Of a DNA stretch of 64,000 nucleotides, positions 32,021 to 40,468 are shown in pieces. The first letter of the stretch is position 1. The number at the start of each line of letters is the position of its first letter. The notes beneath the pieces were generated by a model. The model saw only the letters and a list, made by a program, of their open reading frames with translations, was not told the DNA's origin and did not search any database. The translations under genes were made by a program, and so were the position numbers. The stretch spans positions 186,001 to 250,000 of the forward strand of contig CAWKDN010000003.1 of NCBI GenBank assembly GCA_963848415.1, written 5' to 3'. Source of the DNA: CAVQBC01 sp963848415 (GTDB taxonomy: Bacteria > Actinomycetota > Thermoleophilia > Solirubrobacterales > Solirubrobacteraceae).

Positions 32021-33528
32021 GCGCGGCCGCGGGCTACGACATCGTCGTCCCGACCGCCGGCCGGCCGTCGCTGGTGTCGCTGCTGGCGGCGCTCGGCCCG
32101 GATGCCGAGCGGGTGATCGTCGTCGACGACCGGCCTGTGCCGGACGCGCCGCTGCTGCCAAGAGCGCTCGCCGGGCGCTGCGCGGTCGTCCGCGGCCCCG
32201 CGCGCGGCCCGGCCGCCGCCCGCAACGCGGGCTGGCGCGCCGGCACGGCCGACTGGGTGGTCTTCCTCGACGACGACGTCGTGCCCGCCGCCGGCTGGGC
32301 CGCCGGCCTGGCGCGCGACCTGGCCGCGGCGGCGTCGACGGGCGCCGCCGGGTCGCAGGGGCGCCTGCACGTCCCGCTGCCCGCCGGCCGCCGGCCGACC
32401 GACTGGGAGCGCAACGTCGCCGGCCTCCAGGACGCCCGCTGGGCGACCGCCGACATCGCCTACCGGCGCACCGCGCTCGCCGCTGCGGGCGGGTTCGACG
32501 AGCGCTTTCCGCGCGCCTATCGCGAGGACGCCGACCTCGGGCTGCGGATCACCGCCGCCGGCGGGCGGCTCGTGCGCGGCGAGCGGGTCGTCTCCCATCC
32601 CGTCGGGCCCGCGCGTGCCGCGGTCTCGCTCGCCAAGCAGGCGGGCAACGCCGACGACGTCCTGATGCGCGCGTTGCACGGTCGCGGCTGGCGCGCCCGC
32701 GCCGGTGTCCCGCCGGGTCGCCGGCCGCGCCACCTGGCCGTCAGCGCCGCCGGCGCCGTCGCGGCGGCGGCCGCCGCGCTCGGCCGCCCGCGCCTCGCCG
32801 CCGCGGCCGGCGCCGCCTGGCTGGGCGGCACCGCCGAGCTCGCGTGGGCACGGGTCGCACCCGGCCCTCGCAGCGGTGCCGAGGTGGCGCGCATGGTGTG
32901 GACGAGCGCGCTGCTGCCGGCCGCGGCCACCGGCTGGTGGCTGTGGGGGTGGGCGACGCTCCCGCGCCGGCTCGCGGTCGGCGGGCCACGCCCCGAGGCC
33001 CTCCCGCGCCCGGACGCCGTGCTCTTCGACCGCGACGGCACGCTGGTGGTCGACGTCCCCTACAACGGTGACCCCGAGCGCGTCCTGCCCATGCCCGGCG
33101 CCCGCGCGGCGCTGGACCGCCTGCGCACGGCGGGCGTGCCGACCGCGGTCGTATCCAACCAGAGCGGCGTCGCCCGCGGCCTGCTCAGCGCCGAGCAGGT
33201 CGTGGCCGTCAACCGCCGGGTGGAGGAGCTGCTCGGCCCGGTCGGGCCGTGGGCGTGGTGCCCGCACGGTCCCGGCGACGGCTGCGACTGCCGCAAGCCG
33301 GCCCCGGGCCTGGTCCTGCGCGCCGCCGCGGAGCTCGGTGTGCGGCCGGAGCGCTGCGCGCTGATCGGCGACATCGGCGCCGACGTCCAGGCCGCCCGGG
33401 CGGCCGGTGCGCGCGGCGTGCTGGTGCCCACGCCGCGCACCCTGCGCGACGAGGTCGCCGCGGCGCCCGAGGTGGCGAGCGACCTCGAGGCGGCGGTCGC
33501 GCTGCTGCTGGGGAGGTCGGCGGCGTGA
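32017..33528 (+). CDS. Fusion: family 2 glycosyltransferase + GmhB-type heptose phosphatase
   Basis: The 503-residue protein joins two enzymes. Residues ~1-230 form a GT2-type transferase: DIVVPTAGRPS, ARNAGWRAGTADWVVFLDDDVVP with its DDD metal site, and FPRAYREDADLGLR. A hydrophobic Ala-rich stretch (about 235-320) may associate with the membrane. Residues ~335-500 form a HAD phosphatase of the GmhB/histidinol-phosphatase type: LFDRDGTLVVDVPYNGDP, VSNQSGVARG, the zinc loop CPHGPGDGCDCRKPAPG and LIGDIGADVQAA. GmhB removes the 7-phosphate of heptose-1,7-bisphosphate between HldE's two steps. Overlaps of 4 nt link it to both neighbours. Confidence 0.88.
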   Translation: MSAAAGYDIVVPTAGRPSLVSLLAALGPDAERVIVVDDRPVPDAPLLPRALAGRCAVVRGPARGPAAARNAGWRAGTADWVVFLDDDVVPAAGWAAGLARDLAAAASTGAAGSQGRLHVPLPAGRRPTDWERNVAGLQDARWATADIAYRRTALAAAGGFDERFPRAYREDADLGLRITAAGGRLVRGERVVSHPVGPARAAVSLAKQAGNADDVLMRALHGRGWRARAGVPPGRRPRHLAVSAAGAVAAAAAALGRPRLAAAAGAAWLGGTAELAWARVAPGPRSGAEVARMVWTSALLPAAATGWWLWGWATLPRRLAVGGPRPEALPRPDAVLFDRDGTLVVDVPYNGDPERVLPMPGARAALDRLRTAGVPTAVVSNQSGVARGLLSAEQVVAVNRRVEELLGPVGPWAWCPHGPGDGCDCRKPAPGLVLRAAAELGVRPERCALIGDIGADVQAARAAGARGVLVPTPRTLRDEVAAAPEVASDLEAAVALLLGRSAA

Positions 33529-34550
33529 GCCACGTGCTCGTGACCCGGCTCGACAACGACGGCGACGTGCTGCTCGCCGGGCCGGCCGTCCGCGCCGTCG
33601 CCGCCGGCGCCGAGCGCGTGACGCTGCTGTGCGGCCCGCGCGGGCGCCGCGCCGCCGCGCTGCTGCCCGGCGTCGACGCCGTCGAGGTGTGGCGGGCGCC
33701 GTGGATCGACCCTGAGCCCGACCCCTTCAGCGCGGCCGACATCGCCGGGATCGTCGCGCGCATCACGGCGCTGGCGCCGGACCGCGCCATCGTGCTGGGC
33801 TCCTTCCACCAGAGCCCGCTGCCCACAGCGCTCGTGCTGCGGATGGCCGGCGTGCCCTGGATCGGCGCGACCTCGGTCGACTACCCCGGCGCGCTGCTCG
33901 ACCTCCGCCACCGCATCGACGACGACGTCCACGAGGTCGAGCGGTCGCTTGACCTCGTGCGCTGCGCGGGCTACGAGCTGCCGCCCTCCGATGACGGCGC
34001 GCTGCGCATCAGCCGGGAGCCGACGCGGCCGGCGACCGTCCCTCGCGGCGCCGTCGTGGTGCATCCCGGCGCGTCGGTGCCCGCGCGCACCTGGGCGCCG
34101 GAGCGCTGGGCGGACCTGGTCGACCGGCTCGCCGCCCGCGGGCGCCCGGTGCTCGTCACCGGTGGGCCGCAGGAGCGGGAGCTGACCGCGTCGGTGGCCG
34201 GCCCGCCCCGCCCCGGCGTTCATGACCTTGGCGGCAGGACCGACTTCGCGGGGCTCGCCGGCGTGCTGGCCGCCGCCGACGTCCTGGTCGTCGGCAACAC
34301 CGGCCCCGCCCACCTCGCCGCGGCGGTCGGCACCCCTGTCGTCTCGCTCTTCGCGCCGACGGTGCCCGCGGTCCGCTGGCGGCCGTGGCGGGTCGCGCAC
34401 GAGCTGCTGTACGTCGAGGTCCCGTGCGCCGGCTGCCGGGCGCGGACCTGCCCGGTGCCCGGGCACCCGTGCCTGGAAGGGGTGGAGGTCGAGCGCGTGC
34501 TCGCCGCCGCCGACCGGCTCGCCGGCGTCCCCGAGGCGGCCGCGGCATGA
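33525..34550 (+). CDS. GT9-family (heptosyltransferase-like) glycosyltransferase
   Basis: The 341-residue protein starts at GTG 33525 (GTGA overlap). It has the two-Rossmann-domain GT9 layout: N-terminal VLVTRLDNDGDVLLAGPAVRA, then the nucleotide-sugar half with VVVHPGASVPARTWAPERWA, LVTGGPQERE, DLGGRTDFAGLAGVLAAADV, VGNTGPAHLAAAVGTPVVSLFAP. This C-terminal pattern is that of ADP-heptose transferases (WaaC/WaaF). A Cys-rich end (CAGCRARTCPVPGHPC) recalls the similar tail in some heptosyltransferases. With GmhA, GmhB and HldE in the same operon, ADP-heptose is the likely donor. Confidence 0.88.
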   Translation: MSHVLVTRLDNDGDVLLAGPAVRAVAAGAERVTLLCGPRGRRAAALLPGVDAVEVWRAPWIDPEPDPFSAADIAGIVARITALAPDRAIVLGSFHQSPLPTALVLRMAGVPWIGATSVDYPGALLDLRHRIDDDVHEVERSLDLVRCAGYELPPSDDGALRISREPTRPATVPRGAVVVHPGASVPARTWAPERWADLVDRLAARGRPVLVTGGPQERELTASVAGPPRPGVHDLGGRTDFAGLAGVLAAADVLVVGNTGPAHLAAAVGTPVVSLFAPTVPAVRWRPWRVAHELLYVEVPCAGCRARTCPVPGHPCLEGVEVERVLAAADRLAGVPEAAAA

Positions 34551-35482
34551 AGGTGCTGCTCTGGCACGTCCACGGCGCCTGGACCACCGCCTTCGTGCAC
34601 GGAACGCACGACACGGTGGTCCCCGTGCTGCCGGACCGGGGACCGGACGGGCGCGGCCGCGCGCAGACCTACGCCTGGCCGGACCACGCGGCCGAGCTGC
34701 CGCCCGCCGCGCTCGCCGGCGAGGACGTCGACGTCGTGCTCCTCCAGCGCCCGCACGAGCTCGAGCTGGCCGAGCGCTGGCTCGGGCGACGCCCCGGCCG
34801 CGACGTGCCCGCGGTCTACGTCGAGCACAACGCGCCGCAGGGGCGGATCGCCGAGATGCGCCACCCGGTGGCCGACCGGCCCGACCTCACGCTCGTGCAC
34901 GTCACCCACTTCAACGCGCTCTTCTGGGACCCCGGTACGACGCCGACGCGGGTGATCGAGCACGGCATCGTCGATCCCGGCGAGCGCTACACCGGCGAGC
35001 TGCCGCGCGGGGCGGTGGTCATCAACGAGGCCCGGCGGCGGGCGCGGGTGACCGGCACGGACCTGCTCGACCGCTTCGCCGAAGCCGCGCCGCTGGACCT
35101 CTTCGGCATGGACGCGGCGGCGCTGGGCGGCATCGAGGACCTGCCCCAGGACGAGCTGCACTCCGAGATGGCGCGCCGGCGCGTCTACGTCCATCCGGTC
35201 CGCTGGACGTCGCTCGGGCTCTCGCTGCTGGAGGCGATGCACCTGGGCATGCCCGTCGTCGCGCTCGGGACGACCGAGGTGAGCGAGGCCGTCCCGGCCG
35301 CGGCTGGCGCGGTCTCGACCCGCGTCGACGTGCTCACCGAGGCCACCCGGCGCCTGGTCGCCGATCCCGACGAGGCGCGCGAGCGCGGGCGCCTGGCGCG
35401 CGCGGCGGCGCTCGAGCGCTACGGCCTCGAGCGCTTCCTGGCCGACTGGGACGACCTGCTGGAGGAGGTGACGGCGCGGTGA
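34547..35482 (+). CDS. GT4-like glycosyltransferase
   Basis: The 311-residue protein starts with MKVLLWHVHGAWTTAFVHG and has a GT-B-like layout without a recognisable DxD. The C-terminal half resembles GT4 enzymes: VYVHPVRWTSLGLSLLEAMHLGMPVVALGTTEVSEAVP, where the Glu of LLEAM is the usual E of the EX7E-like motif. An HNAP motif (VEHNAPQG) recurs in related transferases. Donor and acceptor are unknown. ATGA overlap with the GT9 gene upstream and GTGA overlap with the next GT4 gene show that it belongs to the operon. Confidence 0.8.
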   Translation: MKVLLWHVHGAWTTAFVHGTHDTVVPVLPDRGPDGRGRAQTYAWPDHAAELPPAALAGEDVDVVLLQRPHELELAERWLGRRPGRDVPAVYVEHNAPQGRIAEMRHPVADRPDLTLVHVTHFNALFWDPGTTPTRVIEHGIVDPGERYTGELPRGAVVINEARRRARVTGTDLLDRFAEAAPLDLFGMDAAALGGIEDLPQDELHSEMARRRVYVHPVRWTSLGLSLLEAMHLGMPVVALGTTEVSEAVPAAAGAVSTRVDVLTEATRRLVADPDEARERGRLARAAALERYGLERFLADWDDLLEEVTAR

Positions 35483-36705
35483 GGATCGCCATGGTCTCCG
35501 AGCACGCCAGCCCGCTCGCCGTGCTGGGCGGCGTCGACGCCGGCGGGCAGAACGTCCATGTCGCCGCCCTGGCCGCCGCGCTCGGCCGGGCGGGCGACCA
35601 GGTCGTCGTTCACACCCGGCGCGACGCCCCGGACCTGCCCCGCCGCGCGCCCCTGGCGCCGGGGGTGGAGGTCGAGCACGTGGACGCCGGGCCGGCGTGC
35701 GAGATCCCCAAGGACGCCCTGCCGCCGTACCTCGGCGCCTTCGCCGACGAGCTGCGCGAGGCGTGGATCCAGGAGCCGCCCGACGTCGTGCACGCCCACT
35801 TCTGGATGTCCGGGCACGTGGCGGTCGCCGCCGCCGCCGACCTCGGCATCCCCGTGGTGCACACCTTCCACGCCCTGGGGACCGTCAAGCGCCGCCACCA
35901 GGGCGAGCGCGACACCAGCCCGCCGCAGCGCCTGGCCACCGAGCGGCGGCTGGCCGCCGTGGTCGACCGGGTGATCGCCACCTGCTCGGACGAGGTGACC
36001 GAGCTCGAGCACCTCGGCGCCGACCCGCGGCGGGTGACCGTGGTGCCGTGCGGCGTGGACCTCGAGCGCTTCACGCCGGACGGGCCTGGCGAGCCACGCG
36101 CGGCGGGCCGGCGCCGGCTCGTCGCCGCCTGCCGGCTCGTGGAGCGCAAGGGCATCGCCGACGCCGTCGGCGCGCTGGCCGCCGTGCCGGACGCCGAGCT
36201 GCACGTGGCGGGCGGGCCCGACGCGGCGGAGCTCTCCTTCGACCCCGAAGCGCAGCGGCTGCGCGCGCTCGCCGCCCACCTGGGCGTCGAGGACCGGCTC
36301 GTCCTGCGCGGGCGCGTCGGCCGCGACGCGATGCCCGCGCTGCTGCGCTCCGCCGATGCGGTCGTCTGCGTGCCCTGGTACGAGCCGTTCGGGATCGTGC
36401 CGCTGGAGGCGATGGCCTGCGGCGTCCCGGTCGTCGCGACCGCCGTCGGCGGCCAGATCGACTCGGTCCGCGACGGGGTCACCGGCGTGCACGTGACCCC
36501 GCGCGACCCGGCCGGCCTCGCGTCCGCTCTGCGCGAGCTGCTGGCCGACCCGGAGCACCGCGCCCGGCTCGGCGCCGGCGGCGTGCGCCGCGCGCAGCGG
36601 CTCTACGGCTTCGACCGGATCGCGGCCGCCACCCGCGCCGTCTACGACGACGTCTGCGCCGTGCGCGCTCCGATCCGGTCGAGCGAGGTGCGGGCGTGGG
36701 CGTGA
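35479..36705 (+). CDS. GT4-family glycosyltransferase
   Basis: The 408-residue retaining glycosyltransferase is related to sucrose-phosphate synthase/MshA-like enzymes. The N-terminal domain has EHASPLAVLGGVDAGGQNVHV (Gly-rich loop) and DVVHAHFWMSGHVA. The C-terminal donor domain has VVPCGVDLERF, ACRLVERKGI and the E-x7-E motif YEPFGIVPLEAMACGVPVVAT (about 312-332). Starts at GTG 35479 and ends in a GTGA overlap with the gmhA-like gene. MshA-type enzymes start mycothiol synthesis, but the operon context favours a glycan-building role. Confidence 0.88.
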   Translation: MRIAMVSEHASPLAVLGGVDAGGQNVHVAALAAALGRAGDQVVVHTRRDAPDLPRRAPLAPGVEVEHVDAGPACEIPKDALPPYLGAFADELREAWIQEPPDVVHAHFWMSGHVAVAAAADLGIPVVHTFHALGTVKRRHQGERDTSPPQRLATERRLAAVVDRVIATCSDEVTELEHLGADPRRVTVVPCGVDLERFTPDGPGEPRAAGRRRLVAACRLVERKGIADAVGALAAVPDAELHVAGGPDAAELSFDPEAQRLRALAAHLGVEDRLVLRGRVGRDAMPALLRSADAVVCVPWYEPFGIVPLEAMACGVPVVATAVGGQIDSVRDGVTGVHVTPRDPAGLASALRELLADPEHRARLGAGGVRRAQRLYGFDRIAAATRAVYDDVCAVRAPIRSSEVRAWA

Positions 36706-37289
36706 TCAGCAGCCGCCCGCTGCCGGCCGGCCGCCTGCACCTCGCCGAGCTCGAGGCGCCGCTGGCCGCGCTGCGCCACGACGCGCCGCGCCTGGAGGCG
36801 TGGGGGCGCCGGCTCGCCGACCACCTCGTGGCCGGCGGGCGGCTGCTCGCCGCCGGCAACGGCGGCTCGGCCGCGCAGGCCCAGCACCTGACCTCCGAGC
36901 TCGTCGGCCGCTACCGCGACGAGCGCCCGGCGCTCAGCGCCATCCCGCTGTGCACCGAGGGCAGCGCGCTCAGCGCCATCGGCAACGACTACGGCGTCGA
37001 GGCCGTCTTCGCCCGCCAGGTGCAGGCCCACGGGCGCGCCGGGGACGTGCTGGTGGCGCTGTCGACCTCGGGGCGGTCGGCGAACGTCCTGGCCGCCGTC
37101 GAGGCCGCCCGCGAGCTGGGCATGACGACGTGGGCGCTCAGCGGCGCGCCCGGCAACCCGCTCGCCGACGCGTGCGACGACGCGCTGTGCGTCGAGACCC
37201 CGCACACCGCCACGGTGCAGGAGATCCATCTGATCGCCGTGCACCTGCTGTGCGCGGCGGTCGACCAGCGACTGGACGCCGCCGGATGA
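36702..37289 (+). CDS. gmhA: Phosphoheptose isomerase (SIS domain)
   Basis: GmhA turns sedoheptulose 7-phosphate into D-glycero-D-manno-heptose 7-phosphate, the first step to nucleotide-activated heptose. The 195-residue protein has the SIS fold with AAGNGGSAAQAQHLTSELVG, where the His and Glu are likely metal ligands, LSTSGRSANVLAAVEAA, and the C-terminal VQEIHLIAVHLLC with further Gln/His ligands. The family DnaA initiator-associating (DiaA) proteins look similar, but the operon partner HldE supports GmhA. GTG 36702 is chosen for its GTGA overlap with the upstream stop; GTG 36696 is possible. Confidence 0.88.
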   Translation: MISSRPLPAGRLHLAELEAPLAALRHDAPRLEAWGRRLADHLVAGGRLLAAGNGGSAAQAQHLTSELVGRYRDERPALSAIPLCTEGSALSAIGNDYGVEAVFARQVQAHGRAGDVLVALSTSGRSANVLAAVEAARELGMTTWALSGAPGNPLADACDDALCVETPHTATVQEIHLIAVHLLCAAVDQRLDAAG

Positions 37290-38713
37290 CCCGCCGCCAC
37301 GCCCGCTCCGGCCACCGCTCCACGACCGGACGCCTCGTCGTGGTCGGCGACGCGCTGCTGGACCGCGACCTCGACGGACGCGCCGAGCGGCTCGCGCCGG
37401 ATGCCCCGGCGCCGGTCGTCGACGCACCGGTGGAGCACCCGCGGCCCGGCGGGGCCGGTCTCGCGGCCGCGCTCGCCGCCGGCGCCGGCCGGCCCGTGAC
37501 GCTGATCTGCGCGCTGGGCGACGACGCCGCCGGGCGCGAGCTGCGCGCCCTGCTGGAGGCCGCCGGCGTGGAGGTGTGCGACCTCGGGCTCCCCGGCGCG
37601 ACGCCGGAGAAGGTGCGCGTGCGCGCCGGCGGGCAGGTGCTCGTGCGGATCGACCACGGCGGGGAGGTCCGCGCCTGCGGCTCGCTCGGCGCCGCCGGCC
37701 GCGCGCGGCTTGAAGGCGCCGCCGCGGTGCTGGTCTCCGACTACGGCCGCGGGGTCGCGGCCGAACCGGCCGTGCGCGCCGCGCTCACCCAGGCCGTCCG
37801 GCGGCTGCCGGTCGTGTGGGATCCGCACCCGCGCGGTCCGGCGCCGGTGCCGGGCGTGCTGCTCGCCACGCCCAACGCCGCCGAGGCGGAGGGGATGGCC
37901 GGGCCGGCTTCGGAGGCGACGACGCCGGTCGCTCGCGCCGAGGACGCCGCGCGCGCGCTCGCCCGTCACTGGGCCGCCGTCGACGTCTGCGTGACCCTCG
38001 GCGCCGGCGGCGCGGTGCTGGTCGGCGGCGACGGGCCGCCGCTGGTGATCCCCGCGCCCCCGACTCCGTCCGGAGACCCGTGCGGGGCGGGCGACTGCTT
38101 CGCCGCCACCGCTGCCGGCCGCCTCGCCGCCGGGGCGCTGCCCTCCGAGGCGGTGCCGGCCGCGGTGCACGCCGCGTCGGCGTTCGTCGCCGCCGGCGGT
38201 GCGGCGGGCGCGGCCGCGCGCGGGTTCGCGGCGCCCGGCGCATCCGTGGGCGCCGGGGAGGACGCCGTCGCGCTCGCCCGCCGCGTGCGGGCGGCCGGCG
38301 GCACCGTCGTGGCGACGGGTGGCTGCTTCGACCTGCTGCACGCCGGCCACGTCCACGCCCTGACCGCCGCCCGGGCGCTCGGGGACTGCCTGATCGTCTG
38401 CCTGAACTCCGACGCGTCGGTCCGCCGCCTGAAGGGCCCGGACCGCCCGCTCGTCGCCGAGGCCGACCGCGCGGCCGTGCTGGAGGCGCTCGGCTGCGTC
38501 GACGGTCTCGCCGTGTTCGCCGAGGACGATCCTTCGGCCGTCCTGCGCACGTTGCGCCCGCACGTGTGGGCCAAGGGCGGCGACTACGCCGTCGCCGAGT
38601 TGCCCGAGGCGGCGGTGCTCGCCGCCTGGGGCGGCCGCGCCGTGACCGTTCCCTACGTGGACGGCAAGTCCACGACCCGACTGATCGAGGAGGCCCTCAC
38701 CCGTGCCGGCTGA
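37286..38713 (+). CDS. hldE: Bifunctional heptose-7-phosphate kinase / heptose-1-phosphate adenylyltransferase
   Basis: HldE makes heptose-1,7-bisphosphate and later ADP-heptose. The 475-residue protein has an N-terminal PfkB-type kinase (about 15-315), with VVVGDALLDRDL, RPGGAGLAAALAA and the anion hole GDPCGAGDCFAAT (usually GDTVGAGD), and a C-terminal cytidylyltransferase-fold domain (about 335-475) with GCFDLLHAGHVHAL carrying the HxGH motif, KGGDY and YVDGKSTTRLIE. The order matches E. coli HldE. The kinase Asp is retained in GAGD. ATGA overlap with gmhA. The normally separate HldD epimerase gene is not present in the operon. Confidence 0.9.
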   Translation: MTRRHARSGHRSTTGRLVVVGDALLDRDLDGRAERLAPDAPAPVVDAPVEHPRPGGAGLAAALAAGAGRPVTLICALGDDAAGRELRALLEAAGVEVCDLGLPGATPEKVRVRAGGQVLVRIDHGGEVRACGSLGAAGRARLEGAAAVLVSDYGRGVAAEPAVRAALTQAVRRLPVVWDPHPRGPAPVPGVLLATPNAAEAEGMAGPASEATTPVARAEDAARALARHWAAVDVCVTLGAGGAVLVGGDGPPLVIPAPPTPSGDPCGAGDCFAATAAGRLAAGALPSEAVPAAVHAASAFVAAGGAAGAAARGFAAPGASVGAGEDAVALARRVRAAGGTVVATGGCFDLLHAGHVHALTAARALGDCLIVCLNSDASVRRLKGPDRPLVAEADRAAVLEALGCVDGLAVFAEDDPSAVLRTLRPHVWAKGGDYAVAELPEAAVLAAWGGRAVTVPYVDGKSTTRLIEEALTRAG

Positions 38714-39404
38714 ACCCCCTGCCCCGCTGGGCACCGTGCTCGTCACCGGCGGCGCGTCCGGACTCGGCGCCGCCGTCGCCCACGCCGTCGAGGAACAGGG
38801 CGGCACCGCGGTGATCCTGGACCGCCAGGCGCCCCAGAACGGCTTCGGCTTCTTCGAGGTCGACCTCGCCGATCCCCGGGCGGCCGAGCGGGCCGTGGAG
38901 GGCGTCGCCGCCGAGCACGGCGGGCTCGACGCCGTCGTCACCGCTGCCGGTACCGACGCCTGCGGCGACCTGCTCGACGTCGACGCGACCGACTGGGAGC
39001 GGGTCGTGCAGGTCAACCTGCTCGGCACCGCCGCGGTGGTCAGGGCGGCGCTGCCGCACCTCGAGCGCTCCGGCGGGCGTCTCGTGACCGTGGCCTCCAC
39101 GCTCGGCGTCCGCGCCCTGCCGGCCGCGACCGCCTACTGCGCGAGCAAGTTCGGCGTGGTGGGCTTCACGCGCGCGCTGGCCGCCGAGATGGAGAACCGG
39201 GTCGGCATCACGCTGCTCGTGCCGGGCGGGATGGCCACCCACTTCTTCGACGGGCGCCCGGAGGAGTTCAAGCCCGGCGCCGACCAGCGGCTCAACCGGC
39301 CCGAGGACGTCGCCTCGAGCGTCGTCTTCGCCCTGCGCCAGCCGCCCGGGTGCGAGCTGCGTGAGATGGTGGTCACGCCGTCCGCCGAGCCCTCCTGGCC
39401 GTGA
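38703..39404 (+). CDS. Short-chain dehydrogenase/reductase
   Basis: The 233-residue classical SDR starts at GTG 38703, overlapping hldE by 11 bp. It has TVLVTGGASGLGAAVA for NAD(P) binding, VVTAAGTDA, VASTLGVRALPAATAYCASKFG with Ser/Tyr/Lys catalytic residues, and a C-terminal tail. It is too short to be HldD (ADP-glyceromanno-heptose epimerase is an extended SDR of ~310 residues), so it probably oxidises or reduces a sugar or another intermediate of the glycan pathway. Its stop codon lies in a 41-bp tandem duplication shared with the next start. Confidence 0.85.
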   Translation: MPAEPPAPLGTVLVTGGASGLGAAVAHAVEEQGGTAVILDRQAPQNGFGFFEVDLADPRAAERAVEGVAAEHGGLDAVVTAAGTDACGDLLDVDATDWERVVQVNLLGTAAVVRAALPHLERSGGRLVTVASTLGVRALPAATAYCASKFGVVGFTRALAAEMENRVGITLLVPGGMATHFFDGRPEEFKPGADQRLNRPEDVASSVVFALRQPPGCELREMVVTPSAEPSWP

Positions 39405-39461
39405 CGGCGGGCGGCCGGGCGTCCGCCGAGCCCTCCCGGCCGTGACCGCGGGCGGCCGGCG
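39380..39461 (+). repeat. 41-bp tandem duplication at the SDR/GT9 junction
   Basis: Copies are 39380-39420 and 39421-39461, about 37-38 of 41 bases identical. In copy 1, GTGA at 39401-39404 includes the SDR stop. In copy 2 the equivalent GTG at 39442 is the start of the GT9 gene. Removing one copy restores the 4-nt GTGA overlap seen at most junctions of the operon. Confidence 0.88.
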
Positions 39462-40410
39462 GCCGCGGCTGCTCGCCTACCGGGCGCTCGGGCTCGGCGA
39501 CCTGCTGACGGGCGTCCCGGCGCTGCGTGCGCTCGCGTCCGCCTTCCCGGAGCACCGGCACGTGCTCGCCGCGCCGGCTGCGCTCGCGCCGCTCGCCGCG
39601 CTCAGCGGCGCGGTGGACGAGGTCGTCGACGCGCGGCCGCTGGCCGCGCTGCCGCCGGGGCTGTACGCGCCAGACGTGGCCGTCAACCTGCACGGCCGCG
39701 GCCCCGAGAGCCACGCGGTGCTCGCAGCGCTCGCGCCGCGGCGGATGATCGCCTTCGCGCACGCCGAGCTGACGCCGGACGGTCCGGCCTGGGACGCCGA
39801 GGAGCACGAGGTCGCGCGCTGGTGCCGCCTGCTCGCCGCCCACGGGATCCCCGCCGATCCGGCCGCGCTGCGCCTCGCGGTGCCGCCCGGCCCACCGCCC
39901 CCCGGAACGCGCGGCGCGACGCTCGTGCACCCCGGGGCGGCCTTCGCGGCCCGCCGCTGGCCCGCTGAACGCTGGGCGGCGGTCGCGCGCGCGGAGCGCG
40001 AAGCCGGCCGGCGGGTGCTGGTCACCGGCGGACCGGCCGAACGCGAGCTCGCGAGCGCGGTCGCCCGCGGCGCCGGCCTGGGGGACGACGCCGTGCTGGC
40101 CGGCCGCACCGACCTCGGGCAGCTGGCCGCCGCCGTCGGCGCCGCCGGCTGCGTCCTGAGCGCGGACACCGGTGTCGCTCACCTCGCCACGGCCTTCGGC
40201 ACGCGCTCGGTGACGCTCTTCGGCCCGACCCCGCCGGCGCTGTGGGGCCCACCGGAAAATCGCCGTCACCGCGTGCTGTGGACCGGCCGGCGCGGCGATC
40301 CGCACGGCGACGCGCCCGATCCCGGCCTGCTCGAGATCTCGCCCGAGGACGTGGTCGCCGAGCTGGCGCGACTCCGCCGACCCACGCGTCAGGTCGCCGT
40401 CGGCGGCTGA
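39442..40410 (+). CDS. GT9-family (heptosyltransferase-like) glycosyltransferase
   Basis: The 322-residue second GT9 enzyme of the operon starts at GTG 39442. N-terminal YRALGLGDLLTGVPALRAL is the typical GT9 opening (in WaaF-like enzymes LGDxxxxxP). The donor half has TLVHPGAAFAARRWPAERWA, LVTGGPAERE, LAGRTDLGQLAAAVG and SADTGVAHLATAFGTRSVTLFGPT, which closely parallels the first GT9 gene at 33525 and known ADP-heptose transferases. Two such enzymes suggest two heptose residues, or heptose plus another sugar. It is the last gene of the operon. Confidence 0.88.
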   Translation: MTAGGRRPRLLAYRALGLGDLLTGVPALRALASAFPEHRHVLAAPAALAPLAALSGAVDEVVDARPLAALPPGLYAPDVAVNLHGRGPESHAVLAALAPRRMIAFAHAELTPDGPAWDAEEHEVARWCRLLAAHGIPADPAALRLAVPPGPPPPGTRGATLVHPGAAFAARRWPAERWAAVARAEREAGRRVLVTGGPAERELASAVARGAGLGDDAVLAGRTDLGQLAAAVGAAGCVLSADTGVAHLATAFGTRSVTLFGPTPPALWGPPENRRHRVLWTGRRGDPHGDAPDPGLLEISPEDVVAELARLRRPTRQVAVGG

Positions 40411-40468
40411 CGCGCCGTCTCGGCCGCGAGGGGTTTCCCTCGGCGCGACGCGAGGGAAGCCGGACACC

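Noticed and set aside
38703..39404. Calling the operon SDR HldD (ADP-heptose epimerase)
   Set aside because: It is a 233-residue classical SDR, not an extended SDR of ~310 residues, and lacks the C-terminal substrate domain.
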